From Ereboglobus sp. PH5-10 (GTDB lineage Bacteria > Verrucomicrobiota > Verrucomicrobiia > Opitutales > Opitutaceae), in the NCBI RefSeq assembly GCF_029504735.1, contig NZ_JAQFIP010000001.1, positions 248,001 to 312,000 of the forward strand: 64,000 nucleotides of DNA, in the 5' to 3' direction. The notes under the pieces were generated by a model. That model saw nothing but the letters and a program-made list of their open reading frames with translations. It was not told the DNA's origin and did not search any database. The position numbers were made by a program, and so were the translations under genes. This document shows, one piece after another, positions 30,057-39,187 of this stretch; positions within the stretch are counted from its first letter, which is position 1; each line of letters begins with the position of its first letter.

Positions 30057-33000
30057 TCAGTATTTGCCCCTTATGCTGAAATTCCAAATGGTGTCGGGGA
30101 CGCTATACCAACTGACGCGTCCGGGGACGTTGGAATACCGAATGTAGGGCTCCTGTGTGAGATTGCGGATGGAGAAGACGAGCTCGAGATTCTTGTTGAG
30201 TCTCCAGCCACCGGAGAGGTCCACAATAAAGCGAGCCTTTTGATACTGATACTCCTGCACGTTCCATTTGCGGCCAGGATAGGGACGGGTGATGGACTTA
30301 AGGGCATCGTCTGTCCAAGAGCCGCGAAGCTGAACATTGAAGCGGCCATAGCGATATTTGATGCCGCCGTTGGCTGATTTGCTGGCGCGTCCGATCTTTT
30401 CCTCGTCGATTTCAGCGTTTTTAAGCTTGGCGGTGGTGAAGGAGCCGAAAATGCCGATACCCTTGAGCGGACCGGGGAGAAAAGTGAGCTGCTGGTCGTA
30501 TCTGACAGTGATGCCATAAACAACACGCGTGCCGTCGGCATTGATCGTGGAACGGTAGCCGATATCGCGGATATTCTTGAAGACCTCCTCCGCCACCTCT
30601 GTTTCCTCATCAACAATTAGTCCGGAGTCATTCATCATTCCTTTCATGGCGTCCTCGAGGGAGTATCCGAGTTGAGCCTCCGCTTGTTCCGAAGTAATTT
30701 GCATATTGTTGATTTGCAGATCCTTGATATCAAGCCGATAGGCTGAAATTTCAAAAATGCCGGACGGTTTGAGATACCATTGGAAGCCGGCGTAGAATTT
30801 GGTGGTTTTCTCGGGTTTGAGCTTGGGGTTGGGTATCCACAAATTGGTGGGATAATAATCAGGATAGTTTACAGTGCCCGAAATATTACCGTAGTCCGGA
30901 CGCAGGATGGCTTGGGAGAAGGAAAGCTGGAATCTCAGACTTTTGGTCAAATCGTATTTGAGACCGCCTGAAAGGAAGATATTATCATAGTCCTCCTTGC
31001 GCTTCTCGCGAGCGCCATAGTTATACTGAAACAGGACTCCTTCGGTGGTGTCGGTATTAAACATGCCTGTGGCGATTTCCTCCGGGGAGGCAAAGGTTTC
31101 GTAAGCCGTAATTTCCTCCTTGGAAAGCATCCGGGTAATGAGAACCTCTGTTTCGGTGCGCTCCGCGCGCAAACCAAAATTGATCTGAAATTTGCCCGCG
31201 CGCGTGGTGGCCTCGGCGTAAATGGCGTCAATGGTCTCGGTTAGGTCACGCCGACCCACGAGACGCTGGCGGATATGATCCACCTCGTTGAAGATAAACC
31301 ATTCGGGATGCTCTTCGAAGGTGTCCCATAGGGCGTTTTGGTCGACCACAGCCCAGTTCTGCTGGTTGACGTTGCCGGACTTGCCGCCGAGATCCATGTT
31401 AAAAACATAATTGTCGGCATACGGAAAGACGGTGGCCATCTGCATGCCTTCGGGGCCGATGTAGTCATAGCGTTTTCTGCTGTAACGGCGCTTGTATTCG
31501 TTTTCGAGGATGCCGCCGCCGGCACGGAAGGTGACGGGATGTCCGAACACGCGCGCGGCATAGGTGACATCAAGATAGCCGGACAATTGGGTGTTCCTGA
31601 CAAAATGGGGCTCGTCATACCAAGTGTCCCACAAATAGGTGGCGGCACGCCCCATGTTTTGGGGCTCGGTCCAGAGGGAGCCCGCCGTTTGAGTGAGGTT
31701 CCACTCCGGGGAATCGGTGGAAGGGCGCTCGGCAATCCAACCAACACCGCCGAGGCGGTTGCGGACGGCACGGAAACGCCCCTCATCACCGTCACTCAAC
31801 TCGGTCTTGGATGAGGAATAGGCTGTGCGCAGCTGGATTTCGAGCGGGCCGCTCTTGTAAGTGAGCCGGGGTGAAGTCACATAGTTTGTATTCTTTGTTA
31901 CGCGGAACGAGGGGGACTCTGTGAGGACAGACTCCAGCGCCTGGGTGCCGGCGGGGCCGGTGGGATTCACCACCCAGCGTGTGAGCGTGGAGGTGGGATC
32001 CAACCCCGGAGTGGGTGCGTTAACATTGACATCCATGTCATCATCACGGTTCGTGCCCAGCAGCTGGAAGTAGGTGTTGAAGTATTCGTTTTCGTTGTAT
32101 GTGTATTGGTTGCGAATGGCAAATGTGAGCTCGGGTGTGATCTTAAAGTCGACCGAAAGATTGGCGGATTGGGAGGTTTTGATGCGAGGACCGTCAAGCC
32201 ATTCGATTTGGCGAATTGTGGGGCCTTCCGCCGCTTCGAGATGGCCGTTGCGCACAACGAAGTTGGTTCCGGGATTCGGATTGCTATACGAACCATCCGC
32301 GACATTAATATGCGGCGCGGTGGGATAGGTATACTGGACAGTGTGCCGCTGGTCATTTCGATATTGCTGGTAGCGGGAGACACTGGCCTCTATGCCCAGA
32401 CGACGTTTTAGGAAGGCTCCGCCGAAACCGAGACGCCCGCCGATGTAGGTGCGCCTGTGTTTTTTGTTGTCGGGAAGGTATGCACTGCCCCATTCGATGG
32501 TTTCGCCGGTGCCGTCGAGGCCAAGATCGAAGCTGATTTCGGGTTTCTTGCGGTTAAAGGCATAACGGGTTTTCATCTCGAATTTTCCCGCGGGAGTGTT
32601 GGCGGGCATGCGGGCGAGAAGTGTCTGGTTAAACTCAATGGACTCGATGGCCGTAATGGACATTTGCTGGAAGTGATTGGCGCGAGTGCTGCCCTCGGTT
32701 GCGGAGGCAAGTGAAATGCCGTCCATGGAGAAACCCGCATACTTGGGGTCAAGGCCGCCGACGCGGACGTAGGCGGTTTCACCCTCGTCATCAAGGTCGA
32801 GGGTAACACCGGGCATATATTTCATAAATTCACCGACAGAGCCTTGAGTGAGTTCTCCGAACTGATCGACGGCGATGACGGTTTTGGCATTATCGGCGGC
32901 TTTTTGCTCCATGAAGGCTTGAGCTTGTCCGGCACGTTCCGATGTGACTGTAAATTTTTCAAGAACAACAAGGTCGGCCTCTGAAATCGGTTTTGTTGTG

Positions 33001-33368
33001 CCAGCGGTGCCAAGGCCCGTGCCCAAACTGATGGGTTGCAACTCGAAATCGAGTATGTTGGGAACTCCTACACGCGCATCAATGGTGAGGGTGGAGGGGC
33101 GGGTATTGGCATAACTGGCAGTGAGGGACACCTTGCCAACAGGAACAACAATGCTGTAAAGACCGCCGTCCTCGGTGTAGACGATGGTGTTCGTCCCATC
33201 AATGCGAACTTCAGCACTCTTGATATAAAGGCCGGAATCAACATTAAAGACGCGACCCGTGATGGTCACTGTTTGCCCGGTGCTTTGCGCCATTGACGGG
33301 GAATGGAGAACAAGGAATGCAAAAAAAGCGGCAATGGCGAATAATGATGGGAGGCGGTGCGTTTTCAT
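30057..33368 (-). CDS. TonB-dependent receptor with carboxypeptidase-like N-terminal domain
   Basis: The 1103-residue outer-membrane receptor has a signal peptide (about 1-27), a carboxypeptidase-regulatory-like beta-sandwich (about 33-112, ITGRVFNVDSGLYI), a plug domain (about 135-270, VGEFMKYMPGVTLD and YVRVGGLDPKYAGFSMDG) and a 22-strand barrel ending in aromatic WNFSIRGKY. It imports large or scarce ligands using TonB energy; the neighbours suggest glycans or phosphorylated compounds, but this is inferred. The architecture matches the TonB-Xanth-Caul type of receptors common in polysaccharide-degrading bacteria. It lies between two autotransporter genes, 58-60 bp from each. No SusD-like partner is present. 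Confidence 0.93.
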   Translation of the reverse strand: MKTHRLPSLFAIAAFFAFLVLHSPSMAQSTGQTVTITGRVFNVDSGLYIKSAEVRIDGTNTIVYTEDGGLYSIVVPVGKVSLTASYANTRPSTLTIDARVGVPNILDFELQPISLGTGLGTAGTTKPISEADLVVLEKFTVTSERAGQAQAFMEQKAADNAKTVIAVDQFGELTQGSVGEFMKYMPGVTLDLDDEGETAYVRVGGLDPKYAGFSMDGISLASATEGSTRANHFQQMSITAIESIEFNQTLLARMPANTPAGKFEMKTRYAFNRKKPEISFDLGLDGTGETIEWGSAYLPDNKKHRRTYIGGRLGFGGAFLKRRLGIEASVSRYQQYRNDQRHTVQYTYPTAPHINVADGSYSNPNPGTNFVVRNGHLEAAEGPTIRQIEWLDGPRIKTSQSANLSVDFKITPELTFAIRNQYTYNENEYFNTYFQLLGTNRDDDMDVNVNAPTPGLDPTSTLTRWVVNPTGPAGTQALESVLTESPSFRVTKNTNYVTSPRLTYKSGPLEIQLRTAYSSSKTELSDGDEGRFRAVRNRLGGVGWIAERPSTDSPEWNLTQTAGSLWTEPQNMGRAATYLWDTWYDEPHFVRNTQLSGYLDVTYAARVFGHPVTFRAGGGILENEYKRRYSRKRYDYIGPEGMQMATVFPYADNYVFNMDLGGKSGNVNQQNWAVVDQNALWDTFEEHPEWFIFNEVDHIRQRLVGRRDLTETIDAIYAEATTRAGKFQINFGLRAERTETEVLITRMLSKEEITAYETFASPEEIATGMFNTDTTEGVLFQYNYGAREKRKEDYDNIFLSGGLKYDLTKSLRFQLSFSQAILRPDYGNISGTVNYPDYYPTNLWIPNPKLKPEKTTKFYAGFQWYLKPSGIFEISAYRLDIKDLQINNMQITSEQAEAQLGYSLEDAMKGMMNDSGLIVDEETEVAEEVFKNIRDIGYRSTINADGTRVVYGITVRYDQQLTFLPGPLKGIGIFGSFTTAKLKNAEIDEEKIGRASKSANGGIKYRYGRFNVQLRGSWTDDALKSITRPYPGRKWNVQEYQYQKARFIVDLSGGWRLNKNLELVFSIRNLTQEPYIRYSNVPGRVSWYSVPDTIWNFSIRGKY

Positions 33369-33428
33369 GGAGGGGAAGCGTGATGTTAAAAGAAATTGTG
33401 AATGGTGTCGTGCTTTCGATTCTAATGA

Positions 33429-36272
33429 TTACCAAGTGTAACCAACCATTGCCGAGAAAGTAAGGCGGTTGCGACTGGATGCGGTCTCATAATCGCAGGC
33501 AAACCCGACGATTGAGTGCTGGCTCAGTGCCGCGCGGGCGGACAAACCGAAGGCCCATACGTCATCGTAATAGTCTCCTCGCTTGAGGGTGACAGGGGTT
33601 GTGGGAGAATCAAAATAATAGGTGACCAAGTTCGCACGCGGGGCGCGAATGTTGTGCTTGCGAGCGATGGTAAGGTCAACTGCAAGGTCACGCTTTAACA
33701 CAATAAAACTCCTGCCAAAGTCCACACCGTAGGAAGCTTGGGCCAAGGTGTCGTCGAAATTATCGACAACGAGCGGAGAGGCTCCGCGTTCATAGTAGTT
33801 GCTGATCTTGACTCTGGAATAGCGAAGTCCAACATGGGGCTTGACCTTGATTTTTGACCACGACTCAAAGGTGCCTCCGAACTCGGCGAAACCGGAATAG
33901 TAGGAAGTGTCCCATTTGCCTCGAACAAAATTGTCACTTTCGTAGCGGAAGGAATCCGTGGAAACTTTTCCGGTGGCTGCAACAAGGGAGAGATAAAATT
34001 TACCAAAACGCTGCGCCGCGTGCAGGCCGAGGTATTTTTGCTTCGAGGAGAGCGTCGTGTCGTTGGTAGTGTCGAGATTGTTATCCGCAATACCTCCGTG
34101 TATGCCGACGAGGAGACGTCCAGGGAGTATGCCATCAAGTCCGAAGATTCCGCCATTGATACGGCCACTAACCCCCGGAGTAACAAGTGATTCTGTCTCA
34201 AAATCAATCTTGCTTGTAAGATAACGAGCCCATGCAGAATTGACCCACTTACGCCCCTTGGAAGGAACATGCAAAATGACAGGGTCAATCAATTCGGCCG
34301 CAAGACGCGAGGAAACAGTGTCGTGAATTGCATCCACCGCAGTCAGGGTCATTGCAATGTCCTTGAGCGGATTGGCACCTTGGTTAACGATGACGAATTC
34401 GCGACACCATCCAGTGGAACTATTGTCATTGGGCAGGCTCTCGCTTGGAGGCACGGGAACAGGAATATCGTTGATAATGAGTTCCATGCCAGCGGGGACA
34501 ATATAACGAGCACTAGCATCAGCGTCAGGGGACCTGCTTATGGTGTCCGGGTCGATACCCTCCTGCCAGCGAAGGCGCATAACGCCGGAGGCGGTGAAGG
34601 CGATATTACAATTGCTGGTATCCGTGACAACAAGGGCGCCCGTGCTTAGAAAGGCATTGGGTTTGAGGACGAGCGTGGAGCCCCCGGCAAGGTCAATGCG
34701 ATTGGCAAGAATGGCATAGTTCATGGGGATTCCAGTGGCACCTGATCCGCGGGCGGACAAACCTTCGCGTCCGATGACAAGTGTGGAACCTTCGGTCACG
34801 GTAACATAAACATTAGCGCCACCGAGCACGGTGGAATACGTGCCGCTAGCGATTGCTGAAAAGCGGGACTGCCCCGAAATGGTAAGAGTTGCGATGTCAT
34901 TCATGGCGGGATGCCAGCTTCCATTTCCCGACATCATGTCAAAATTATCAAGGGTGCCATTGCGCCAGTTGAAGGTGAGATCGCTGCCTTGGGTGACCTC
35001 TATGTTTCCTCCGCCTATGAACGCCTGTCGCATGGTGCCGCTGACTCCGCGAAACTCCAAAATGCCACCGGTGTCGATCAAGGTTGCGCCGGTGCCAAAT
35101 GCATGCTGGTGGGTAAGGACGACACGTCCCTCGTTGATTTGGTTGTAGTTTTTGGAGCTACCGTAAAACCAGTTGCGGGAGCCGGTAATGGTGAGCGTGC
35201 CGGTGCCGGTTTTAATAATGCTGCCCGCGCTGGCGCCATAGCTGTTAGTGTTGCCCACGATTCGTCCGGAGATGGTGGTGTCGCCTTGAATTTCGAATGT
35301 GGCATTGCGGCTGCTGATGTAAATGTCGCCTGTAATATCGATTCCCGCAGCAGTGTCTTCAATGAGGAGTCTAAAGTTGCCGCCGTTGGCACTGTTGAAC
35401 ATATTGCCGCCAATATCCAAGACTGCGGCGGGCAGATAGCTATTCCCCGAAGTGACGCCGGGCTGCTGCACCAAGGGAAGCAACCTATCACCAATGAAAT
35501 GGCCATATTGCCCCTCAATACCGCCGGCAGTGGTAACATAATTGGAGACAATGCAATTGTCGCCGAGCGCACGATTATCAGCTATGGCCAAGGTTCCTTC
35601 AAAGAGATGAATGCCATTTTCAAAGTGGTTGGCCGCAGTGTTGGAGAGTGTGAGGATGCCCGGGCCCGTTTTGATAAGACGTCCGCCGGGGGAGGTCAAT
35701 CCAGCGGCAAGACCGACGCCTGTGCCTGAAAGTTGCACCGAATCGGGGGCAACGGAGGACGCAATGGCGGTGATGGCTCCACCAGTAAAAACATAACTGC
35801 CCGGACCGGAGATGATCATATCAGAAACCGTAACGCCTTCCGTGGCAATTTCAATGTTGCGCGTGATAGAGGCTGTGGGAGGCGCCCCACCACCTTCGCC
35901 GGGATCATACCTCCAAGCGCTTCCCGACCACGTCCATCCTTGGTCGGCTCTGCTATCGAAGGCAACCACGTCACCGGTGATAAAAGTCGCCTCGGGAATG
36001 GCGTCGATTTCGACCCAAGTCTCTGTCCCGGCGGTGCCGCTGGCATAAGTGAGGTAGCTTCCGGTGGTCATCCAGGATGCGGTATTATTGTTGTCCCACA
36101 CATCGCCATTGGTGCCCGTCCAAAAAATGCGGACATTGTCGGTGCGGCTTTGGGCGCAGACATCCACGGTGGCAACTCCGGTGACGAGAGCCAGAAGCCC
36201 AGTCAGCGCGGCGCGCATTACTTTGTGGGGAGTCAGTTTGTTCAGCGTGTTCGAGGGGAGTGTGGTGTGCAT
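33429..36272 (-). CDS. Autotransporter with PATR repeats
   Basis: This 947-residue protein has a signal peptide (about 1-41, ending VDVCAQS), a passenger with two PATR motifs (LIKTGPGILTLSNTAANHFE and IIKTGTGTLTITGSRNWF) and a C-terminal barrel (about 677-947, ending FSAMVGYTW). The N-terminal part has two Trp-rich repeats (WTGTNGDVWDNNN and WTWSGSAWRYD), as in many Verrucomicrobia autotransporters. A WCREF segment precedes the linker to the barrel. Its barrel differs from those of the 2036- and 1292-residue paralogs. It is the first gene of the surface block; a 560-bp gap upstream probably carries the promoter. Exposed on the surface; target unknown. Confidence 0.9.
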   Translation of the reverse strand: MHTTLPSNTLNKLTPHKVMRAALTGLLALVTGVATVDVCAQSRTDNVRIFWTGTNGDVWDNNNTASWMTTGSYLTYASGTAGTETWVEIDAIPEATFITGDVVAFDSRADQGWTWSGSAWRYDPGEGGGAPPTASITRNIEIATEGVTVSDMIISGPGSYVFTGGAITAIASSVAPDSVQLSGTGVGLAAGLTSPGGRLIKTGPGILTLSNTAANHFENGIHLFEGTLAIADNRALGDNCIVSNYVTTAGGIEGQYGHFIGDRLLPLVQQPGVTSGNSYLPAAVLDIGGNMFNSANGGNFRLLIEDTAAGIDITGDIYISSRNATFEIQGDTTISGRIVGNTNSYGASAGSIIKTGTGTLTITGSRNWFYGSSKNYNQINEGRVVLTHQHAFGTGATLIDTGGILEFRGVSGTMRQAFIGGGNIEVTQGSDLTFNWRNGTLDNFDMMSGNGSWHPAMNDIATLTISGQSRFSAIASGTYSTVLGGANVYVTVTEGSTLVIGREGLSARGSGATGIPMNYAILANRIDLAGGSTLVLKPNAFLSTGALVVTDTSNCNIAFTASGVMRLRWQEGIDPDTISRSPDADASARYIVPAGMELIINDIPVPVPPSESLPNDNSSTGWCREFVIVNQGANPLKDIAMTLTAVDAIHDTVSSRLAAELIDPVILHVPSKGRKWVNSAWARYLTSKIDFETESLVTPGVSGRINGGIFGLDGILPGRLLVGIHGGIADNNLDTTNDTTLSSKQKYLGLHAAQRFGKFYLSLVAATGKVSTDSFRYESDNFVRGKWDTSYYSGFAEFGGTFESWSKIKVKPHVGLRYSRVKISNYYERGASPLVVDNFDDTLAQASYGVDFGRSFIVLKRDLAVDLTIARKHNIRAPRANLVTYYFDSPTTPVTLKRGDYYDDVWAFGLSARAALSQHSIVGFACDYETASSRNRLTFSAMVGYTW

Positions 36273-36832
36273 GACGGGATATTTGGAAGATGGGATGATA
36301 GTGCAGTGATGCTGGTGGATGTTATGGTTTTTTACGAAAAAGCGATGGGCGTGTTTCTCAATTAAACATGCCGGGACAGGGGGACGAAAAGGGGGCTGTG
36401 TAGGAGCAGTGAGGTTTCAAGACGCTGGTGCGAACGGTTACAGGGATAAATCCCAGTGGGCTGGTGTGTGAAAAAGCTGGTAAGGAAAATTCATGAGTCA
36501 ATGTTTTTTAAAACGAATAATTATTCATCTCTTTAAACTCATTAACTTATCGTTGTTTTTTCGTAGAAAAAGGTGCTCGCGTGGGGCGCGTGGGTGTTGG
36601 TCAGAATGATTGTCATTGGTCGCCGCGTTTTCCAACACCAGCCTCAATGGCGCTGGAAACTTCGACGACACGGTAATAAAGGTCGATGGGGAAACGGGAT
36701 GAAAAAAATGAATATATATTCAAAACAGGTGAGGGTTTCAAATCTGCGTATGGCAATTTGCTTATTTTGGGTTATTACGTTTTGCGGCGAATCCGCCTGA
36801 TCAAAGACAGCGGAGTCGGTTTTATTGATCTT
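36273..36832. other. 560-bp gap without a supported gene
   Basis: AT-rich stretches occur, for example around 36500-36560. A 75-codon plus-strand frame (36573-36800) has no recognisable features and is not called. The gap follows the glpT stop and precedes the autotransporter start on the minus strand, so it probably contains the autotransporter promoter. I cannot define -35/-10 boxes with confidence. Confidence 0.5.
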
Positions 36833-38185
36833 TTATTTTGATGCAAGCTTATCGTTAGGTGTATTGCGATGTTTCAGCGTGAGCGCGCTAAACACCATCG
36901 TGAGCGCGCAACAGATGACCATGACTATGAACACGCCATTCCAGCCCCAGTGGTCCGCGAGCCAGCCCACACCGGTTCCCGCGATCGCCGAGCCGAACAC
37001 ATAACCGAAAAATCCCGTGAATCCGGCGGCCGTTCCGGCGGCATTCTTGGGGACGAGTTCCAGGGCGTGAAGCCCGATCATCATAACGGGGCCGTAAACG
37101 AAAAAGCCGATCGATATCAGCGCGGCGTAGTCGATCCACAGCGGGCCGTTCGCGTTGAACCAGTAAACGAGCACGCCAAGCAGGGTCATCGCCATGAACA
37201 GGATCGTGGCCGGGGCGCGCCGGCTTTTGAAAACTTTGTCGGACATCCAGCCGCAAAGCAGCGTGCCGGGGATCGCCGCGTATTCATAGAGCGACCAGGC
37301 GATGCTCGATTCCTTGAAGGAAAAGCCTTTCGCGGTTTGCAGGTAGGTGGGGATCCAGTCAACCACGCCGTAGCGCACAAAATACACAAAGGCGTTGGCG
37401 ATGGCGATTGCCCACAGATAGCGGTTGTTGAGGACGTTTTTGAAAAAGATTTCCTTGAAGCTGAGGATGCGTTCGTTGTCCGCGGAGTATTTTTCGGGAT
37501 AGTCGTTTTTATGCTTCTCGATGGGCGGCAGTCCACAACTTTGGGGCGTGTCCCGCATCAGCACAAACGCGATGATTGCGATGACGCCCGCGATGATTGC
37601 GTTGAAATAAAACTTCGCCCCCCAGTCGCCAAAAAGCATGACGCCCCACAGCGCAAAGGTCGCTACCAAGCCGCCGCCGACATTGTGCGCGACATTCCAG
37701 CCGGCAACCACGGTGCCGCGCTCGCGCGAGCTGAACCAGTGCACCATCGTTTTTCCGCAGGGAGGCCAGCCCATGCCGTTCACCCAGCCGTTCAGGGTTT
37801 GCAAAAGGATGATCAATATCAGCGACGAATAAACGGCTTTCACAAAGCCGCACACCATCATGATCGCGCAGGAAAGAAGCAGGCCGAGCGGAAGAAAATA
37901 ACGCGGATTGCTGCGATCCGACACCGAGCCCATCACAAACTTGGAAAGTCCGTAGGCGGCCGAAAGCCCCGTGATCGCCCAGCCGAGCTGCGCCTTTGTG
38001 TATTGGGGATAGTCCGCCAGGATGTCCGGAATCACCAGCGCCATGTTTTTCCGCACCAAGTAAAAGGCGGCGTAGCCGATAAAAATTCCAATAAACACTT
38101 GGATGCGCAGGCGCTTGTATTCGGCGTCAACGCGTTCGGACGGCAGGGGAGTCGCGGCGGGAGCGGGTTTGAGAAATGAGAACAT
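36833..38185 (-). CDS. glpT: Glycerol-3-phosphate:phosphate antiporter GlpT
   Basis: The 450-residue protein matches E. coli GlpT (452 residues) from end to end: FLKPAP at the N-terminus, GYAAFYLVRKN with the substrate-binding Arg, KFVMGSVSDRSNPR, GMGWPPCGKTMVHWFS, ARRDTPQSCGLPPIE-like (MRDTPQSCGLPPIE) in the central loop, YFVRYGVVDW with the second binding Arg, GTLLCGWMSDKVF and GPVMMIGLHALELVPK. Twelve membrane helices are expected. It exchanges glycerol 3-phosphate for phosphate across the inner membrane. It sits downstream of an S1/P1 nuclease, another organophosphate permease and a GDPD lipoprotein, which fits a scavenging role. A family A repeat separates it from the nuclease gene, so it may have its own promoter. 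Confidence 0.95.
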   Translation of the reverse strand: MFSFLKPAPAATPLPSERVDAEYKRLRIQVFIGIFIGYAAFYLVRKNMALVIPDILADYPQYTKAQLGWAITGLSAAYGLSKFVMGSVSDRSNPRYFLPLGLLLSCAIMMVCGFVKAVYSSLILIILLQTLNGWVNGMGWPPCGKTMVHWFSSRERGTVVAGWNVAHNVGGGLVATFALWGVMLFGDWGAKFYFNAIIAGVIAIIAFVLMRDTPQSCGLPPIEKHKNDYPEKYSADNERILSFKEIFFKNVLNNRYLWAIAIANAFVYFVRYGVVDWIPTYLQTAKGFSFKESSIAWSLYEYAAIPGTLLCGWMSDKVFKSRRAPATILFMAMTLLGVLVYWFNANGPLWIDYAALISIGFFVYGPVMMIGLHALELVPKNAAGTAAGFTGFFGYVFGSAIAGTGVGWLADHWGWNGVFIVMVICCALTMVFSALTLKHRNTPNDKLASK

Positions 38186-38224
38186 GGATGCTTTGTTTAT
38201 ATTAAAAAAATCAGAAATTCTTTT

Positions 38225-38309
38225 AACCGCAGATGGTCACGGATGAACGCGGAGTAGATACAAGAATCAGGAGGTTTGGTATCTGCGTTGAATTGCGTTT
38301 ATCCGCGTT
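38225..38309. repeat. Family A palindromic repeat, copy 5 (degenerate)
   Basis: The left arm AACCGCAGATGGTCACGGAT is well kept; the right arm ends TGCGTTTATCCGCGTT. The centre has GATACAAGAATCAGG. It lies between the S1/P1 nuclease stop and the glpT start. Confidence 0.6.
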
Positions 38310-38352
38310 TTTTCTGGCCTGTATTGAAGCGGTTTTCGAAAAACACTTTATA

Positions 38353-39129
38353 TTAATTGTCGAATAATTCGTTCAGCGTGCGGGCGAGGCGGTAGCCGGC
38401 TTTTACAATTTGCATTTCCGCGAGCTCGTGCGCCTGGTTTATATAATCCTGACCGAGATCGGCGCCCGGCTTGGCCCAGTCGTAGATTTTAACGCAGTCC
38501 TTCGCGCTTTCGTGAAACCAATCGGCGGGCGTGCCCTTGCTCATGGCGATCCGCTCGGCGTTCGAATAACGGTCGAGCTGGTGGCGGTATTCCATGTAGC
38601 CCCAGGCGTGCGAGGCCTCGATCAGGCCGGAATCCCAGACGGCGTGATATGTCATTTCCCTGCCCTTCAGCTTCACCTTAAAATTCATTTTGATGTCGGG
38701 ATACTTTATATGCACGGGGCAGTGCATGTCGCCGGCGAGGTGTATTACAAACTTCAGGTTCAGGTTGACCGTGGCGGCGTCGAGTTTTTTATAATTCTTC
38801 AGGGTGGCGATGGCTTTTTCGAGCTCGGCAACCGCGTCGCCGTCCGGCTTGCGTCCCTCGGGCGTGCTTTTCAAGTTCTTGTCAACCCCGCCGGTGTGCC
38901 AGGGGTGCGTGTATTTATATTCCGGTGTCCGCCTGTATTCATCCATCCATGTGGAATAATATACAATCGACCGGTTCCCCAGGTATTTCTCGATGGTGGC
39001 CTTCGCCTTCGGGGTGAGGTTGCACTCGGCGATGTAGGCGATGGCGTCGTGGCCCCTCTTGCCCCAGGCGAACATCGTTTGCGCGGAGCAGAGCGCCAGT
39101 ATTACGAGAGGAAGTATTATTTTTTTCAT
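38353..39129 (-). CDS. Secreted S1/P1-type nuclease
   Basis: The 258-residue protein has a signal peptide (about 1-21). Cleavage would leave Trp22 as the first residue (WGKRGHDAIAYIA). In S1/P1 nucleases that N-terminal Trp, with a nearby His, binds the zinc cluster. Other expected ligands are visible: Asp in STWMDEYR, His in YTHPWH, HLAGDMHCPVH and HAVWDSGLI. The enzyme degrades single-stranded nucleic acid and 3'-nucleotides outside the cytoplasm, releasing 5'-nucleotides. Its place between two phosphate-ester permeases supports a phosphorus- or nucleoside-scavenging role. It lies 58 bp downstream of the permease gene and is probably in the same transcript. Confidence 0.92.
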   Translation of the reverse strand: MKKIILPLVILALCSAQTMFAWGKRGHDAIAYIAECNLTPKAKATIEKYLGNRSIVYYSTWMDEYRRTPEYKYTHPWHTGGVDKNLKSTPEGRKPDGDAVAELEKAIATLKNYKKLDAATVNLNLKFVIHLAGDMHCPVHIKYPDIKMNFKVKLKGREMTYHAVWDSGLIEASHAWGYMEYRHQLDRYSNAERIAMSKGTPADWFHESAKDCVKIYDWAKPGADLGQDYINQAHELAEMQIVKAGYRLARTLNELFDN

Positions 39130-39187
39130 TTTGGGTTTATATTAAAATAAGAAGCGATGGTTTATTGGAAAATATAACAGGAGGGGC

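Noticed and set aside
36573-36800. Possible 75-codon plus-strand gene in the 560-bp gap
   Set aside because: No Shine-Dalgarno sequence, no family resemblance, odd Trp/Arg/Met-rich composition. It may still be checked by transcription data.
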